NCBI GenBank assembly: GCA_947561715.1
Contig: OX387202.1
Location: 3,795,001 to 3,859,000 of the forward strand
Length of the DNA: 64,000 nt
Reading direction: 5' to 3'
Source of the DNA: Ascidia mentula
Lineage: Eukaryota; Chordata; Ascidiacea; Phlebobranchia; Ascidiidae
This document shows, one piece after another, positions 33,969 to 44,876 of the stretch. Under the pieces are notes generated by a model, which saw only the letters and a program-made list of their open reading frames with translations, did not search any database and had not been told where the DNA came from. Each line of letters opens with the position of its first letter. Position 1 is the stretch's first letter. Made by a program: the position numbers and the translations under genes.

Positions 33969-34867
33969 TTGTCGCCGCACAACACATGTATATACTAAAA
34001 AAGAAAAAAAAAAAAAACAATTATATCTTTGTAAATGTCTCCTCGTCTAAACAATCGTGTCCCGTGATTGCTTTGTTATATGTATATATGTTACAATCGA
34101 ACAACGGAAATTTGTGTAAATATACATATATATATTTTGGTGTACTATAAAATATATTTGTGAGTGTACTTTGTACGTCGCTCTCTTCAACAGAACCAAC
34201 AACTTGCGTTCATATATGGACCGCAAGTACCAGACAAGCGGGGGGGTATTATGTCGCCGCACAACACATGTATATACTAAAAAAGGCCCAAAGCGTATAA
34301 CTATATTATGACCGAGAGTTAAAACCAAAGTCATTGTAATCACGCGTTCAACGCATGTCCAAGTTGTGATGTCCAATAAAACGACATGGGAAAAAAGAAG
34401 AACTCATTTCCGGTTTAGGTCAATTCCTGACCGGACAATTTAATAGGAAAAACCTGCCGAGCTGGTGGCAGGTGAAAAAATTGTAGCCGGTAGAAGCAGC
34501 CACATTATAGATGTGTTATAAACCATGTAATTTGGGCAATAAAGTCAAATAGGTAACTTAGGCAACCAAACTAACTATGTAAATCAAGTTAAAATAATTA
34601 CAGACATTTCTTTGGCAAATAATAAATAAAGGTTGATTTAAACACAAGTACTTCTTTCGCAAATGATAAATAAAGCTAAAATAAACATAACTACTTTTAG
34701 TTATTCTGAAAACAAAATCTACCTATACATAAATAACCTATTAGGGCACTTAGTTAATTAAGCTATATAAATAACTGACGCAATCGACCAATGAATTATG
34801 AATCTGACGCTCTTCTGGTGGAGAACAACAAATATACACCTTTTGTTTAAAAAAGATTGTATTTTCT

Positions 34868-34903
34868 GACGTTTCGCCTGTACGTACGACTAGGCTTCTT
34901 CAG
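34868..34903 (-). ncRNA. Hammerhead-type ribozyme motif, unit 1
   Basis: Core CTGAAGA, stem II GCCT...AGGC, GAAA, then ACGTC with the cleavage-site C last. Stem I can form between TTCT before the core and AGAA after it. ACGT is a self-complementary minimal helix III, as described for Penelope-like hammerheads that act as dimers. Confidence 0.7.
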
Positions 34904-35225
34904 AGAATAAAACAAACACAGTAGCGAAGCGAACCAACAGGGCAAAGAAATTGAGCGTCGAAAAAACAAAAGGGCGTAACAGCTAAAACACAGCGGGACA
35001 TCTATGATTGAACCGTAGGTGACTGTACTCCTTTTCAATCGTGCAAATTTCTTTGATGAACCTTCGAGCCGCTAAGAGCGTCGATTTACTGTTTTCTCTT
35101 CTGATAATACTGAAAACTGAAAATAGGCTTTGACCACCTGGTATCATAATGAATTATAAATCTGACGCTCTTCTGGTGGAGAACAACAAATATACACCTT
35201 TTGTTTAAAAAAGATTGTATTTTCT

Positions 35226-35261
35226 GACGTTTCGCCTGTACGTACGACTAGGCTTCTTCAG
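35226..35261 (-). ncRNA. Hammerhead-type ribozyme motif, unit 2
   Basis: Same 36-nt core as at 34868-34903, 358 bp away. Confidence 0.7.
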
Positions 35262-35583
35262 AGAATAAAACAAACACAGTAGCGAAGCGAACCAACAGGG
35301 CAAAGAAATTGAGCGACGAAAAAACAAAAGGGCGTAACAGCTAAAACACAGCGGGACATCTATGATTGAACCGTAGGTGACTGTACTCCTTTTCAATCGT
35401 GCAAATTTCTTTGATGAACCTTCGAGCCGCTAAGAGCGTCGATTTACTGTTTTCTCTTCTGATAATACTGAAAACTGAAAATAGGCTTTGACCACCTGGT
35501 ATCATAATGAATTATGAATCTGACGCTCTTCTGGTGGAGAACAACAAATATACACCTTTTGTTTAGAAAAGATTGTATTTTCT

Positions 35584-35619
35584 GACGTTTCGCCTGTACG
35601 TACGACTAGGCTTCTTCAG
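35584..35619 (-). ncRNA. Hammerhead-type ribozyme motif, unit 3
   Basis: Same 36-nt core as the neighbouring units. Confidence 0.7.
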
Positions 35620-35934
35620 AGAATAAAACAAACACAGTAGCGAAGCGAACCAACAGGGCAAAGAAATTGAGCGACGAAAAAACAAAAGGGCGTAACAGCT
35701 AAAACACAGCGGGACATCTATGATTGAACCGTAGGTGACTGTACTCCTTTTCAATCGTGCAAATTTCTTTGATGAACCTTCGAGCCGCTAAGAGCGTCGA
35801 TTTACTGTTTTCTCTTCTGATAATACTGAAAATAGGCTTTGACCACCTGGTATCATAATGAATTATGAATCTGACGCTCTTCTGGTGGAGAACAACAAAT
35901 ATACACCTTTTGTTTAGAAAAGATTGTATTTTCT

Positions 35935-35970
35935 GACGTTTCGCCTGTACGTACGACTAGGCTTCTTCAG
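35935..35970 (-). ncRNA. Hammerhead-type ribozyme motif, unit 4
   Basis: Same 36-nt core. Its spacing from unit 3 is 351 bp because that unit is slightly shorter. Confidence 0.7.
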
Positions 35971-36293
35971 AGAATAAAACAAACACAGTAGCGAAGCGAA
36001 CCAACAGGGCAAAGAAATTGAGCGACGAAAAAACAAAAGGGCGTAACAGCTAAAACACAGCGGGACATCTATGATTGAACCGTAGGTGACTGTACTCCTT
36101 TTCAATCGTGCAAATTTCTTTGATGAACCTTCGAGCCGCTAAGAGCGTCGATTTACTGTTTTATCTTCTGATAATACTGAAAACTGAAAATAGGCTTTGA
36201 CCACCTGGTATCATAATGAATTATGAATCTGACGCTCTTCTGGTGGAGAACAACAAATATACACCTTTTGTTTAAAAAAGATTGTATTTTCTG

Positions 36294-36377
36294 AAGCCTT
36301 GGATATGATGATGTTGGTGTCGTTGGGAAGCAACTAAGAGTTTGAGGAACGACACCAACATCATCATATCCAAGGCT
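36294..36377. repeat. Hairpin at the inversion junction of the Penelope-like cassette
   Basis: AGCCTTGGATATGATGATGT on the left is the inverted copy of ACATCATCATATCCAAGGCT on the right, about 30 bp each around a 23-bp spacer. It joins the inverted terminal units to the 5' end of the reverse transcriptase frame, so the start of that frame is duplicated in inverted form. Confidence 0.85.
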
Positions 36378-37526
36378 GACAAAGGAAATTGCACTGTGGT
36401 CATGGACAGACAAGATTATGACAATAAAGTTGTTACCATGCTCTCGGAAAACGAAACTTACAAGAAACTTGCCAAATCACCTTGTACCAGACTGGAGGCT
36501 AAACTGAACAAATTTGTGTGGAAACTACGGACAGAAGACTGCATATCCCAACCGGAGTATCGAAGACTACATAGCAGCGACGGTGTGCTCCCAAAGTTCT
36601 ACGGGTTACCCAAAATCCATAAGGAAGGTATTCCATTAAGACCGATTGTTTCTTTTGTTTTTACTGTAAAAAATTCCAGTGAGTTTGTAAAGATTATTTC
36701 TGAATATAAATTACTTCCGCATGAGAGTCAAGTATCATTTGATGTCGTTAGCCTGTTTACGTCAATTCCGACAGATGTTGCGCTCAGAATATCCTTGGAC
36801 CAACTACAACAAGACACAACACTACATGAACGTACCAATCTTAAGTTAACACACATCCAAGAGGCATTACAGTTGTGCTTAGACTCGACTGTTTTCACAT
36901 ATAAACACGACATTTACCAACAAATTTTTGGCACCCCCATGGGCTCTCCCATTTCACCGGTTCTGGCCAACATTATAATGGAACAACTTGAGCAAACCGC
37001 TCTTGCTTCCTTCAAAACACCCCCGCGACTTTGGCTCCGCTATGTCGATGACACGTACGTCATCATAGCAAAAGACGAGGTCGCAGGGTTTCATAACCAC
37101 ATAAACAGCATCGAACCTTCCATTAAGTTTACCCGGGAAACACAACATGACCATAGTCTGTCATTTTTGGACGTAAACGTCACTGCAAACCCGGACGGGA
37201 AACTTACCACCTCCATTTTTTACAAGCCTACACACACTAACCGCTACTTACAATACACCTCACACCATCCGAAACATCAAAAACTCACTGTGGCCAGAAC
37301 CTTATATAACAGAACGATTACACATATTGCCGATCCACACACTCGGAGGGTTGAATGCAAACACATTCGAAACGTTCTAAAACTAAACAAATTTCCCACT
37401 AACCTAAATCTCACACCCCACACACACAACAAACCCACACAAACATACACAGCATTCACTTCCATACCATATATATACAGGGAGTTTCTGAGCGGATATC
37501 AAGAATACTCAACGCCACTGGCGTAA
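36342..37526 (+). CDS. Penelope-like reverse transcriptase, N-terminally incomplete
   Basis: A 394-codon frame with NIIISKADKGNCTVVMD at the start (a conserved early block of Penelope-like RTs), PKIHKEGIPLRPIVS, SFDVVSLFTSIPTD, GTPMGSPISPVLAN, the catalytic YVDDTYVI and FLDVNV, then FYKPTHTNRYLQYTSHHPKH. This is diagnostic for the Penelope group rather than LINE or LTR enzymes. There is no GIY-YIG domain after the RT. The true N-terminus is missing at the hairpin junction. Confidence 0.88.
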   Translation: MRNDTNIIISKADKGNCTVVMDRQDYDNKVVTMLSENETYKKLAKSPCTRLEAKLNKFVWKLRTEDCISQPEYRRLHSSDGVLPKFYGLPKIHKEGIPLRPIVSFVFTVKNSSEFVKIISEYKLLPHESQVSFDVVSLFTSIPTDVALRISLDQLQQDTTLHERTNLKLTHIQEALQLCLDSTVFTYKHDIYQQIFGTPMGSPISPVLANIIMEQLEQTALASFKTPPRLWLRYVDDTYVIIAKDEVAGFHNHINSIEPSIKFTRETQHDHSLSFLDVNVTANPDGKLTTSIFYKPTHTNRYLQYTSHHPKHQKLTVARTLYNRTITHIADPHTRRVECKHIRNVLKLNKFPTNLNLTPHTHNKPTQTYTAFTSIPYIYREFLSGYQEYSTPLA

Positions 37527-37784
37527 ACGTTGCCATGAAACCGGTATGCACTTTAGAAAACCTATTTTCAGTTTTCAGTATTATCAGAAGAGAAAACAGT
37601 AAATCGACGCTCTTAGCGGCTCGAAGGTTCATCAAAGAAATTTGCACGATTGAAAAGGAGTACAGTCACCTACGGTTCAATCATAGATGTCCCGCTGTGT
37701 TTTAGCTGTTACGCCCTTTTGTTTTTTCGTCGCTCAATTTCTTTGCCCTGTTGGTTCGCTTCGCTACTGTGTTTGTTTTATTCT

Positions 37785-37820
37785 CTGAAGAAGCCTAGTC
37801 GTACGTACAGGCGAAACGTC
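37785..37820 (+). ncRNA. Hammerhead-type ribozyme motif, right unit 1
   Basis: CTGAAGA, GCCT...AGGC, GAAA, ACGTC, identical to the left-array cores. Confidence 0.7.
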
Positions 37821-38142
37821 AGAAAATACAATCTTTTCTAAACAAAAGGTGTATATTTGTTGTTCTCCACCAGAAGAGCGTCAGATTCATAATTCATTAT
37901 GATACCAGGTGGTCAAAGCCTATTTTCAGTTTTCAGTATTATCAGAAGAGAAAACAGTAAATCGACGCTCTTAGCGGCTCGAAGGTTCATCAAAGAAATT
38001 TGCACGATTGAAAAGGAGTACAGTCACCTACGGTTCAATCATAGATGTCCCGCTGTGTTTTAGCTGTTACGCCCTTTTGTTTTTTCGTCGCTCAATTTCT
38101 TTGCCCTGTTGGTTCGCTTCGCTACTGTGTTTGTTTTATTCT

Positions 38143-38178
38143 CTGAAGAAGCCTAGTCGTACGTACAGGCGAAACGTC
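38143..38178 (+). ncRNA. Hammerhead-type ribozyme motif, right unit 2
   Basis: Same core, 358 bp downstream of the previous one. Confidence 0.7.
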
Positions 38179-38500
38179 AGAAAATACAATCTTTTTTAAA
38201 CAAAAGGTGTATATTTGTTGTTCTCCACCAGAAGAGCGTCAGATTCATAATTCATTATGATACCAGGTGGTCAAAGCCTATTTTCAGTTTTCAGTATTAT
38301 CAGAAGAGAAAACAGTAAATCGACGCTCTTAGCGGCTCGAAGGTTCATCAAAGAAATTTGCACGATTGAAAAGGAGTACAGTCACCTACGGTTCAATCAT
38401 AGATGTCCCGCTGTGTTTTAGCTGTTACGCCCTTTTGTTTTTTCGTCGCTCAATTTCTTTGCCCTGTTGGTTCGCTTCGCTACTGTGTTTGTTTTATTCT

Positions 38501-38536
38501 CTGAAGAAGCCTAGTCGTACGTACAGGCGAAACGTC
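38501..38536 (+). ncRNA. Hammerhead-type ribozyme motif, right unit 3
   Basis: Same core, 358 bp downstream of the previous one. Confidence 0.7.
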
Positions 38537-39395
38537 AGAAAATACAATCTTTTTTAAACAAAAGGTGTATATTTGTTGTTCTCCACCAGAAGAGCGTCAG
38601 ATTCATAATTCATTATGATACCAGGTGGTCAAAGCCTAAATTCAGTTTTCAGTAATCGACCAAATCGGTCAACTTCAGGTTGCATTCAAGTTGCGCAACA
38701 ACTCCAAATAAGGTATCAATACGTGTGGCCAACCGCAGACTATATAAGCAGAGCGACTAGCGCCTGCAAAATCAGTGTGTTTTAACTGTTGCTGTGTAAG
38801 GGTCTAGGTTGTTGGTTCTGCTCTAGTACACTGTATAGGAGTTACAATTATACTATACTGTACTTGGATTTATTCGTTGGATTTATTCGTTGGATTTATC
38901 AATAAATGGATTTATGAACAACTTTGGACTGGCTTGAAGCTTGGTGGATGTATGTGTTTAGTCGGGAGTTAGAATATTTAGAAGACGCACAGACTTGTGT
39001 AAAGGAGTTCTTTAACTCCAACAGTAAACCTTGAGATAGAGAAGGCAAGTTGCCTACGAGGCCGAGTTGCCAACGAGACTCAGTCGGATCCGTAAGGTGC
39101 GAGGCCGATACGCAGTCGTACCCCACGGTCACCCAGCGGGGACATACCCCGACAACGGGTAAACCGACAACTGGTGCCCAGAAGTTTGGCGAGTTCACTG
39201 CACAAGTCAGTTTCATCAAAACTTCTTCGGATATTATTCCGACTATCTCCGGATTTAGCAGCCAAATTTCCCGCCGAACGGGTTAATTCACACCCGTTCC
39301 AGTTCCAGCAGCCCACCCAGCACAGCAACAGCAAGCAGTCAACTGCACCAGTCATTAACAAACAAGAAGACAACTTCCGGCAACTGTTTGGATTA

Positions 39396-39515
39396 TTCGG
39401 ATTTATACGTATTTTACGGAATTATACGGATTTATACGGATTTATACGGATTTATACGGATTTATACGGATTTATACGGATTTATACGGATTAACGGATT
39501 TATACGGATAACGGA
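39396..39515. repeat. 10-bp minisatellite (TTTATACGGA)n
   Basis: About eleven copies, irregular at both ends, between the 5' LTR and the gag frame of the second Ty3-like element. It would lie in the transcribed leader of that element. Confidence 0.9.
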
Positions 39516-39728
39516 TTATACCCGCAACTGGTCTGCCCTCATCCTAAGAAAAGAATACCCTTATCAGGCGCCAAACGGAATTACCTTACTATTGGATTTA
39601 CTAAAGCTTGTTCCTAATTACATCCCATACGGAGAAAGAACACTGGAACTACAGGAAAGTGCCATCAGGAAGAACAGCTTATTCAACAAACATTTATTGC
39701 ATCAAAACGCTAATATACAATCATCACG

Positions 39729-41954
39729 TTGCCGCACGTGGTAAAGTCCGCAACTTTGGCTGAGAAAGGCAATAAAAAACGTAAAACTGTACCACCTGGT
39801 AACTCAATTGCATCTAGAACTAGATATCAAACTCAAATAAAAGCAAGTATGGAAACCCCGACAGACACCTTGTGGGCTGAAAATCAAGGAAACACACTGC
39901 CACCTGATAATCCCACAGTTTCAGGTCGCACTTCCCCCAGACCAAACACAAATGATGTAGAAAGTTTGGGCAGAAACCCATTTAGCATACCTCCCTCCCA
40001 AGATAAGCATGCTGACATAAGGCCATCCAACACCGACCAACATGTTTTTACAAACGCACCTTTTCCACGTCAAACGTTTAACTTCACAGCTGGAATTAAA
40101 ATTCCAAAACTATGGTCGCAACACAACTACCGCTCTTATTTTCTGTACCTCGACCGATACTTTCAAACGTATAATATAATGGACGACAGAGACAAATTTG
40201 CTCAACTTTTGTCAGGATTTTCACAAGAACAATGTGCCAGATATGAGCACGTTATTGCACAGGCAGCTATTTCACTTACCCCTTATACAACTCTGAAAAA
40301 TTCTTTAATTCGCTTGTCCACTGGAACAAGCAGCACAGCTTGGCTCTCAAAGCTGAAATCTTTGAGGTTAGACTCAGGTGAACTTCCTTCAACTTTTATG
40401 GGACGATTATGCGCAGTGTGCGCAAAAGACCCAATCTATGACGAGACAACACGCCAAATTGTGGTGGACAATTTTCTTGATAAAATGCCAAGGGACGTCA
40501 GCAATGTACTTCGCGCCCAACACCCAGACATATCTCTAGAAGAGCTGGGGTTGCTGGCTGACAGAATCATTACGCCAACTGATTATAGTGTACCGGAAGA
40601 TCAGACACAAAACAATGAAATGCAGAGAATTACCGGTCAGATACAAGAACTGTTTATTGAGTTAAAGTCTGATATAAGCAATCAAAGACAACAAAGTCGC
40701 AGAAATTTTGTTGAACAAAACAAAAGTAACAATATGACCAACCGACGAAAGTTTTCATACCGCCCGACAAGACAAGAATATGCACAACAGTGTATAAATC
40801 AAAACGGTTATTACGAGCCACAACAAGGAAATCACAGACAGCCCTTCCGACAATACCAAAGGCAAGGGCAAATAAATACTCAGACTACCCAGCACCAACA
40901 CCAGTCAACAGATGGCTTGTGTTTTTATCATGCACGCTTTGGTGACAAGGCGTTAAAATGCAACAAACCTTGCAGTTACAATCAGGTCAATAATATCAAC
41001 ATCTGTAGGCCTATGAACCGACCGAATCAGATTCCAAAAGCACCAAATCGACGGCAATATTCCGAGTCGGCATCAAACTCTTTGCCGCATGTCTACGACA
41101 AAAATAATAAAATGTCATTTCTGTTGGACACTGGATCATCCAAAAATTTCCTCCCAGTTACACAGCACCACACCCAAGAAGTTGAATCAGACTTTATTGG
41201 ACCAGGTGGAGAGCCCATACCCTACTTTGGACAAACTGTACTCAACATTGACATTGGCTTCGGCAACATGCCTGTAACTTTCTCTGTTTGCAAAGTTAAA
41301 CGACCTGTTCTCGGATACTACTTCCTTCAAAAGCACGACTTGTTTATCAGACCTGATAAAAATCTGTTGCAGTCATCACAAAACAAGAAATCAGTTCAAT
41401 TTAACATGAAAGAAAGCTCGAAGGAAATAAATACAGTCCTTGTAAAAGTTCCGCACCGAGGCAGTCATGCAAATAGCACTCTTATAAAAACAACTGCAAA
41501 GGACAAGCCTAGTATTGTTGTGGCAAACACACTTGGCTCAACAGACGTGCCCCAACATCAACAAAAAACTAAACTTCACTCTTCTTCAACTGCAGATAAA
41601 TTGCCTCAGTACAAAACCAAAAAGGCCAGGTACCCAAGCGTCAGAAAACGCCAAAGTAGCAATGCAACAATTACAGGAGGAAACAATCCTCGCTTCCCAA
41701 AGCAGTCTTTTAAACCGCAACAAAAACTGCATGTCAACTCTCCTTTTTCCGGTGATGGAAGTAGGAAATATTTTTCCAAATTCAACTGCGAACAGTTCCG
41801 TATGCATCAATCAGAAGCGACCATCATGCGGAATGATCGCCATGAAATTTCAAGGTATGACTACTCCGGTCTTGGTGAAGTCATCCATAAAGTCACAAGA
41901 CTTTTACAATTTGCAAATATAGTGAGCCGTCTGTGTTTACTGAAGGCCGCATAA
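39729..41954 (+). CDS. Gag-protease frame of Ty3-like family 2
   Basis: A 741-codon frame. About residues 100-300 resemble a Gag (TAGIKIPKLWSQHNYRSYF and a helical region ending in ELGLLADRIITPTDY). A CsRn1-type zinc motif CFYHARFGDKALKCNKPC follows, then an aspartic protease with FLLDTGSSKNFLPV and RPVLGYYFLQ. The frame is AT-rich like host DNA, unlike the GC-rich element at 17.8 kb. The remaining parts expected of a whole element are not seen downstream. Confidence 0.8.
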   Translation: MPHVVKSATLAEKGNKKRKTVPPGNSIASRTRYQTQIKASMETPTDTLWAENQGNTLPPDNPTVSGRTSPRPNTNDVESLGRNPFSIPPSQDKHADIRPSNTDQHVFTNAPFPRQTFNFTAGIKIPKLWSQHNYRSYFLYLDRYFQTYNIMDDRDKFAQLLSGFSQEQCARYEHVIAQAAISLTPYTTLKNSLIRLSTGTSSTAWLSKLKSLRLDSGELPSTFMGRLCAVCAKDPIYDETTRQIVVDNFLDKMPRDVSNVLRAQHPDISLEELGLLADRIITPTDYSVPEDQTQNNEMQRITGQIQELFIELKSDISNQRQQSRRNFVEQNKSNNMTNRRKFSYRPTRQEYAQQCINQNGYYEPQQGNHRQPFRQYQRQGQINTQTTQHQHQSTDGLCFYHARFGDKALKCNKPCSYNQVNNINICRPMNRPNQIPKAPNRRQYSESASNSLPHVYDKNNKMSFLLDTGSSKNFLPVTQHHTQEVESDFIGPGGEPIPYFGQTVLNIDIGFGNMPVTFSVCKVKRPVLGYYFLQKHDLFIRPDKNLLQSSQNKKSVQFNMKESSKEINTVLVKVPHRGSHANSTLIKTTAKDKPSIVVANTLGSTDVPQHQQKTKLHSSSTADKLPQYKTKKARYPSVRKRQSSNATITGGNNPRFPKQSFKPQQKLHVNSPFSGDGSRKYFSKFNCEQFRMHQSEATIMRNDRHEISRYDYSGLGEVIHKVTRLLQFANIVSRLCLLKAA

Positions 41955-42805
41955 AATTTCCAACATCCGGCATCTGCACAAATGTTGATAAATCAACAAA
42001 GCACACTTTTTACATAGATTCGTTACATTTTTTATGTTTGACCCACCAAAACGTTATATGTGTTTATATATGTATAAGAACCGAATCAATGCTTAACACA
42101 ATTTCACTCCGCCAATGTAATCTCATGCAACGTGCATCGCCTTTCTTTCTGCATCTCTCAAATCAGGATATAAATTCCTGAGGCAGCTATCTCATGCGAC
42201 GCGCATCCTTCAACACGTCAACATCAGCAGTGATCAACCCCACAAAACCTTATAATAACTGAATGGGGTCACTCGATCAGCGACTGTGACAGCCGACATA
42301 TTAATGCAATTGTGCTGTTCAAATAAATATAAGTCATGAGATCCCTACGTTTGGAATCTATTCGCGACAAGACTCCGTTCCACTGAACCTGATTTGGGCC
42401 CAGTCGGGTGACGTGGAATGGATCTTCTTGCAATAAATAACGTAGATCTTCACTTCATTTCGCGATTTGTATTTACCTCGAGGAATGCGAATTGCGTTTT
42501 TATCTTCAACATATAAGGCATTTTACAGCCATTTACAGCCTTGTTCATGAGGACACTTCTGTCCAATATTTCACTTTTTCTGATATCAAATGGCACTAAC
42601 GTGGAAGTAGTTGGTATCCTATGTAATCACTCTTCCACAGTTCAAAATTTTGAAGCAATTTTTCAAGCCATTCCACGATACAAACAACGAATGCGCGTGT
42701 ACCTACTTACACCTTGCTTGCAATTTCAATGGTGTAAAGCCTAATAACGCTATAAACAGTTTCGCAAAGCGACAAAGCGAAATAATAAAAGAGATATATA
42801 GTCCA
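41955..42805. other. Remaining internal region of Ty3-like element 2
   Basis: Between the gag-protease frame and the 3' LTR I see no reverse transcriptase, integrase or other recognisable domain. Confidence 0.5.
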
Positions 42806-44173
42806 CATAGTGGCAACTATTAATAATCAGACGCTTACTTAACATCAATTATACGCTTGTTACTGTGTTAATAACACCAGCTATCGCCTATGTATCAATG
42901 TAAAATTTGTGTATATGTATTCTCGTTGCTCTCCATAATGTACTAAAATAATCTACAATTATATCTTTGTAAATGTCTCCTCGTCTAAACAATCGTGTCC
43001 CGTGATTGCTTTGTTATATGTATATATGTTACAATCGAACAACGGAAATTTGTGTAAATATACATATATATATTTTGGTGTACTATAAAATATATTTGTG
43101 AGTGTACTTTGTACGTCGCTCTCTTCAACAGAACCAACAACTTGCGTTCATATATGGACCGCAAGTACCAGACAAGCGGGGGGGTATTATGTCGCCGCAC
43201 AACACACGTATATACTAAAAAAGGCCCAAAGCGTATAACTATATTATGACCGAGAGTTAAAACCAAAGTCATTGTAATCACGCGTTCAACGCATGTCCAA
43301 GTTGTGATGTCCAATAAAACGACATGGGAAAAAAGAAGAACTCATTTCCGGTTTAGGTCAATTCCTGACCGGACAATTTAATAGGAAAAACCTGCCGAGC
43401 TGGTGGCAGGTGAAAAAATTGTAGCCGGTAGAAGCAGCCACATTATAGATGTGTTATAAACCATGTAATTTGGGCAATAAAGTCAAATAGGTAACTTAGG
43501 CAACCAAACTAACTATGTAAATCAAGTTAAAATAATTACAGACATTTCTTTGGCAAATAATAAATAAAGGTTGATTTAAACACAAGTACTTCTTTCGCAA
43601 ATGATAAATAAAGCTAAAATAAACATAACTACTTTTAGTTATTCTGAAAACAAAGTCTACCTATACATAAATAACCTATTAGGGCACTTAGTTAATTAAG
43701 CTATATAAATAACTGACGTAATCGACCAAATCGGTCAACTTCAGGTTGCATTCAAGTTGCGCAACAACTCCAAATAAGGTATCAATACGTGTGGCCAACC
43801 GCAGACTATATAAGCAGAGCGACTAGCGCCTGCAAAATCAGTGTGTTTTAACTGTTGCTGTGTAAGGGTCTAGGTTGTTGGTTCTGCTCTAGTACACTGT
43901 ATAGGAGTTACAATTATACTATACTGTACTTGGATTTATTCGTTGGATTTATTCGTTGGATTTATCAATAAATGGATTTATGAACAACTTTGGACTGGCT
44001 TGAAGCTTGGTGGATGTATGTGTTTAGTCGGGAGTTGAGATAGAGAAGGCAAGTTGCCTACGAGGCCGAGTTGCCAACGAGACTCAGTCGGATCCGTAAG
44101 GTGCGAGGCCGATACGCAGTCGTACCCCACGGTCACCCAGCGGGGACATACCCCGACAACTGGTAAACCGACA
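42806..44173 (+). repeat. 3' LTR of Ty3-like family 2
   Basis: About 1.37 kb, ending TAAACCGACA. It carries TATATAAG at 43807-43814, a downstream AATAAA near 43967, and matches the 5' LTR and copies A, B, C and the fragment at 44174. Confidence 0.8.
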
Positions 44174-44876
44174 ATATAATCCAACGAATAAATCCAAGTA
44201 CAGTACAGTACAATTGGGGCTCCTATACAGTGTACTAAAGCAGAACCAACAGCCTAGACCCTTACACAGCAACAGTTAAAACACACTGATTTGGCAGGCA
44301 CTAGTTGCTCTGCTTATATAGTCTGCGGTTGTTGCGCAACTTGAATGCAACTTGAAGTTGACCGATTTGGTCGATTACGTCAGTTATTAGGTTATTTATG
44401 TATAGGTAGACTTTGTTTTCAGAATAACTAAAAGTAGTTGTGTTTATTTTAGCTTTATTTATCATTTGCGAAAGAAGTACTTGAGTTTAAATTAACCTTA
44501 TTTATTATTTGCCAAAGAAATGTCTGTAATTATTTTAACTTGATTTACATAGTTAGTTTGGTTGCCTAAGTTACCTATATGACTTTATTGCCCAAATTAC
44601 ATGGTTTATAACACATCTATAATGTGGCTGCTTCTACCGGCTACAATTTTTTCACCTGCCACCAGCTCGGCAGGTTTTTCCTATTAAATTGTCCGGTCAG
44701 GAATTGACCTAAACCGGAAATGAGTTCTTCTTTTTTCCCATGTCGTTTTATTGGACATCACAACTTGGACATGCGTTGAACGCGTGATTACAATGACTTT
44801 GGTTTTAACTCTCGGTCATAATATAGTTATACGCTTTGGGCCTTTTATAGTATATACATGTGTTGTGTGGCGACAC
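44174..44876 (-). mobile_element. LTR fragment of Ty3-like family 2, inverted
   Basis: Directly abuts the 3' LTR in the opposite orientation and covers the middle of the LTR, from ATAATCCAACGAATAAATCC to CATGTGTTGTGTGGCGACA. It is a rearranged or nested copy. Confidence 0.75.

Larger units (their letters stand above)
34791..36297 (-). repeat. Four inverted terminal units of the Penelope-like cassette
   Basis: The period is 358 bp (one unit 351), with starts at 34791, 35149, 35507 and about 35858, and a partial fifth. The units are nearly identical to each other and, in reverse, to 37561-38653. A 63-codon open frame recurs in each unit but is chance: it reads through the ribozyme motif. Confidence 0.9.
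34791..38653 (+). mobile_element. Penelope-like cassette inserted in an LTR
   Basis: It is flanked by a 9-bp direct repeat AATCGACCA (34782-34790 and 38654-38662) that rejoins the LTR sequence exactly. It consists of four terminal units of about 358 bp plus a partial on the minus strand, a short hairpin junction, a reverse transcriptase frame, and about three of the same units on the plus strand. Inverted and tandem arrangement of terminal units is known for Penelope-like insertions. The endonuclease part is not present. Confidence 0.85.
37561..38653 (+). repeat. Three direct terminal units of the Penelope-like cassette
   Basis: The 358-bp period is the reverse complement of the left array. 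Each unit includes one hammerhead-type motif. Confidence 0.9.
34014..44173 (+). mobile_element. Ty3/gypsy-like element family 2, broken, 5' LTR split by a Penelope-like insertion
   Basis: Parts in order: 5' LTR (34014-34790 and 38654-39171), a primer-site-like TGGTGCCCAGAAGTTTGG just after it, a leader with a 10-bp minisatellite, a gag-protease frame (39729-41954), and a 3' LTR (about 42806-44173). The LTR ends TAAACCGACA and contains TATATAAGCAGAG and AATAAA. Over the shared part the two LTRs differ at only a few sites, so the insertion is recent. No reverse transcriptase or integrase is recognisable, so the copy is not whole. Confidence 0.8.

Noticed and set aside
34847-38557. Repeated 63-codon frame in every 358-bp unit
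   Set aside because: It reads through the hammerhead motif and is kept only because the units are near-identical.
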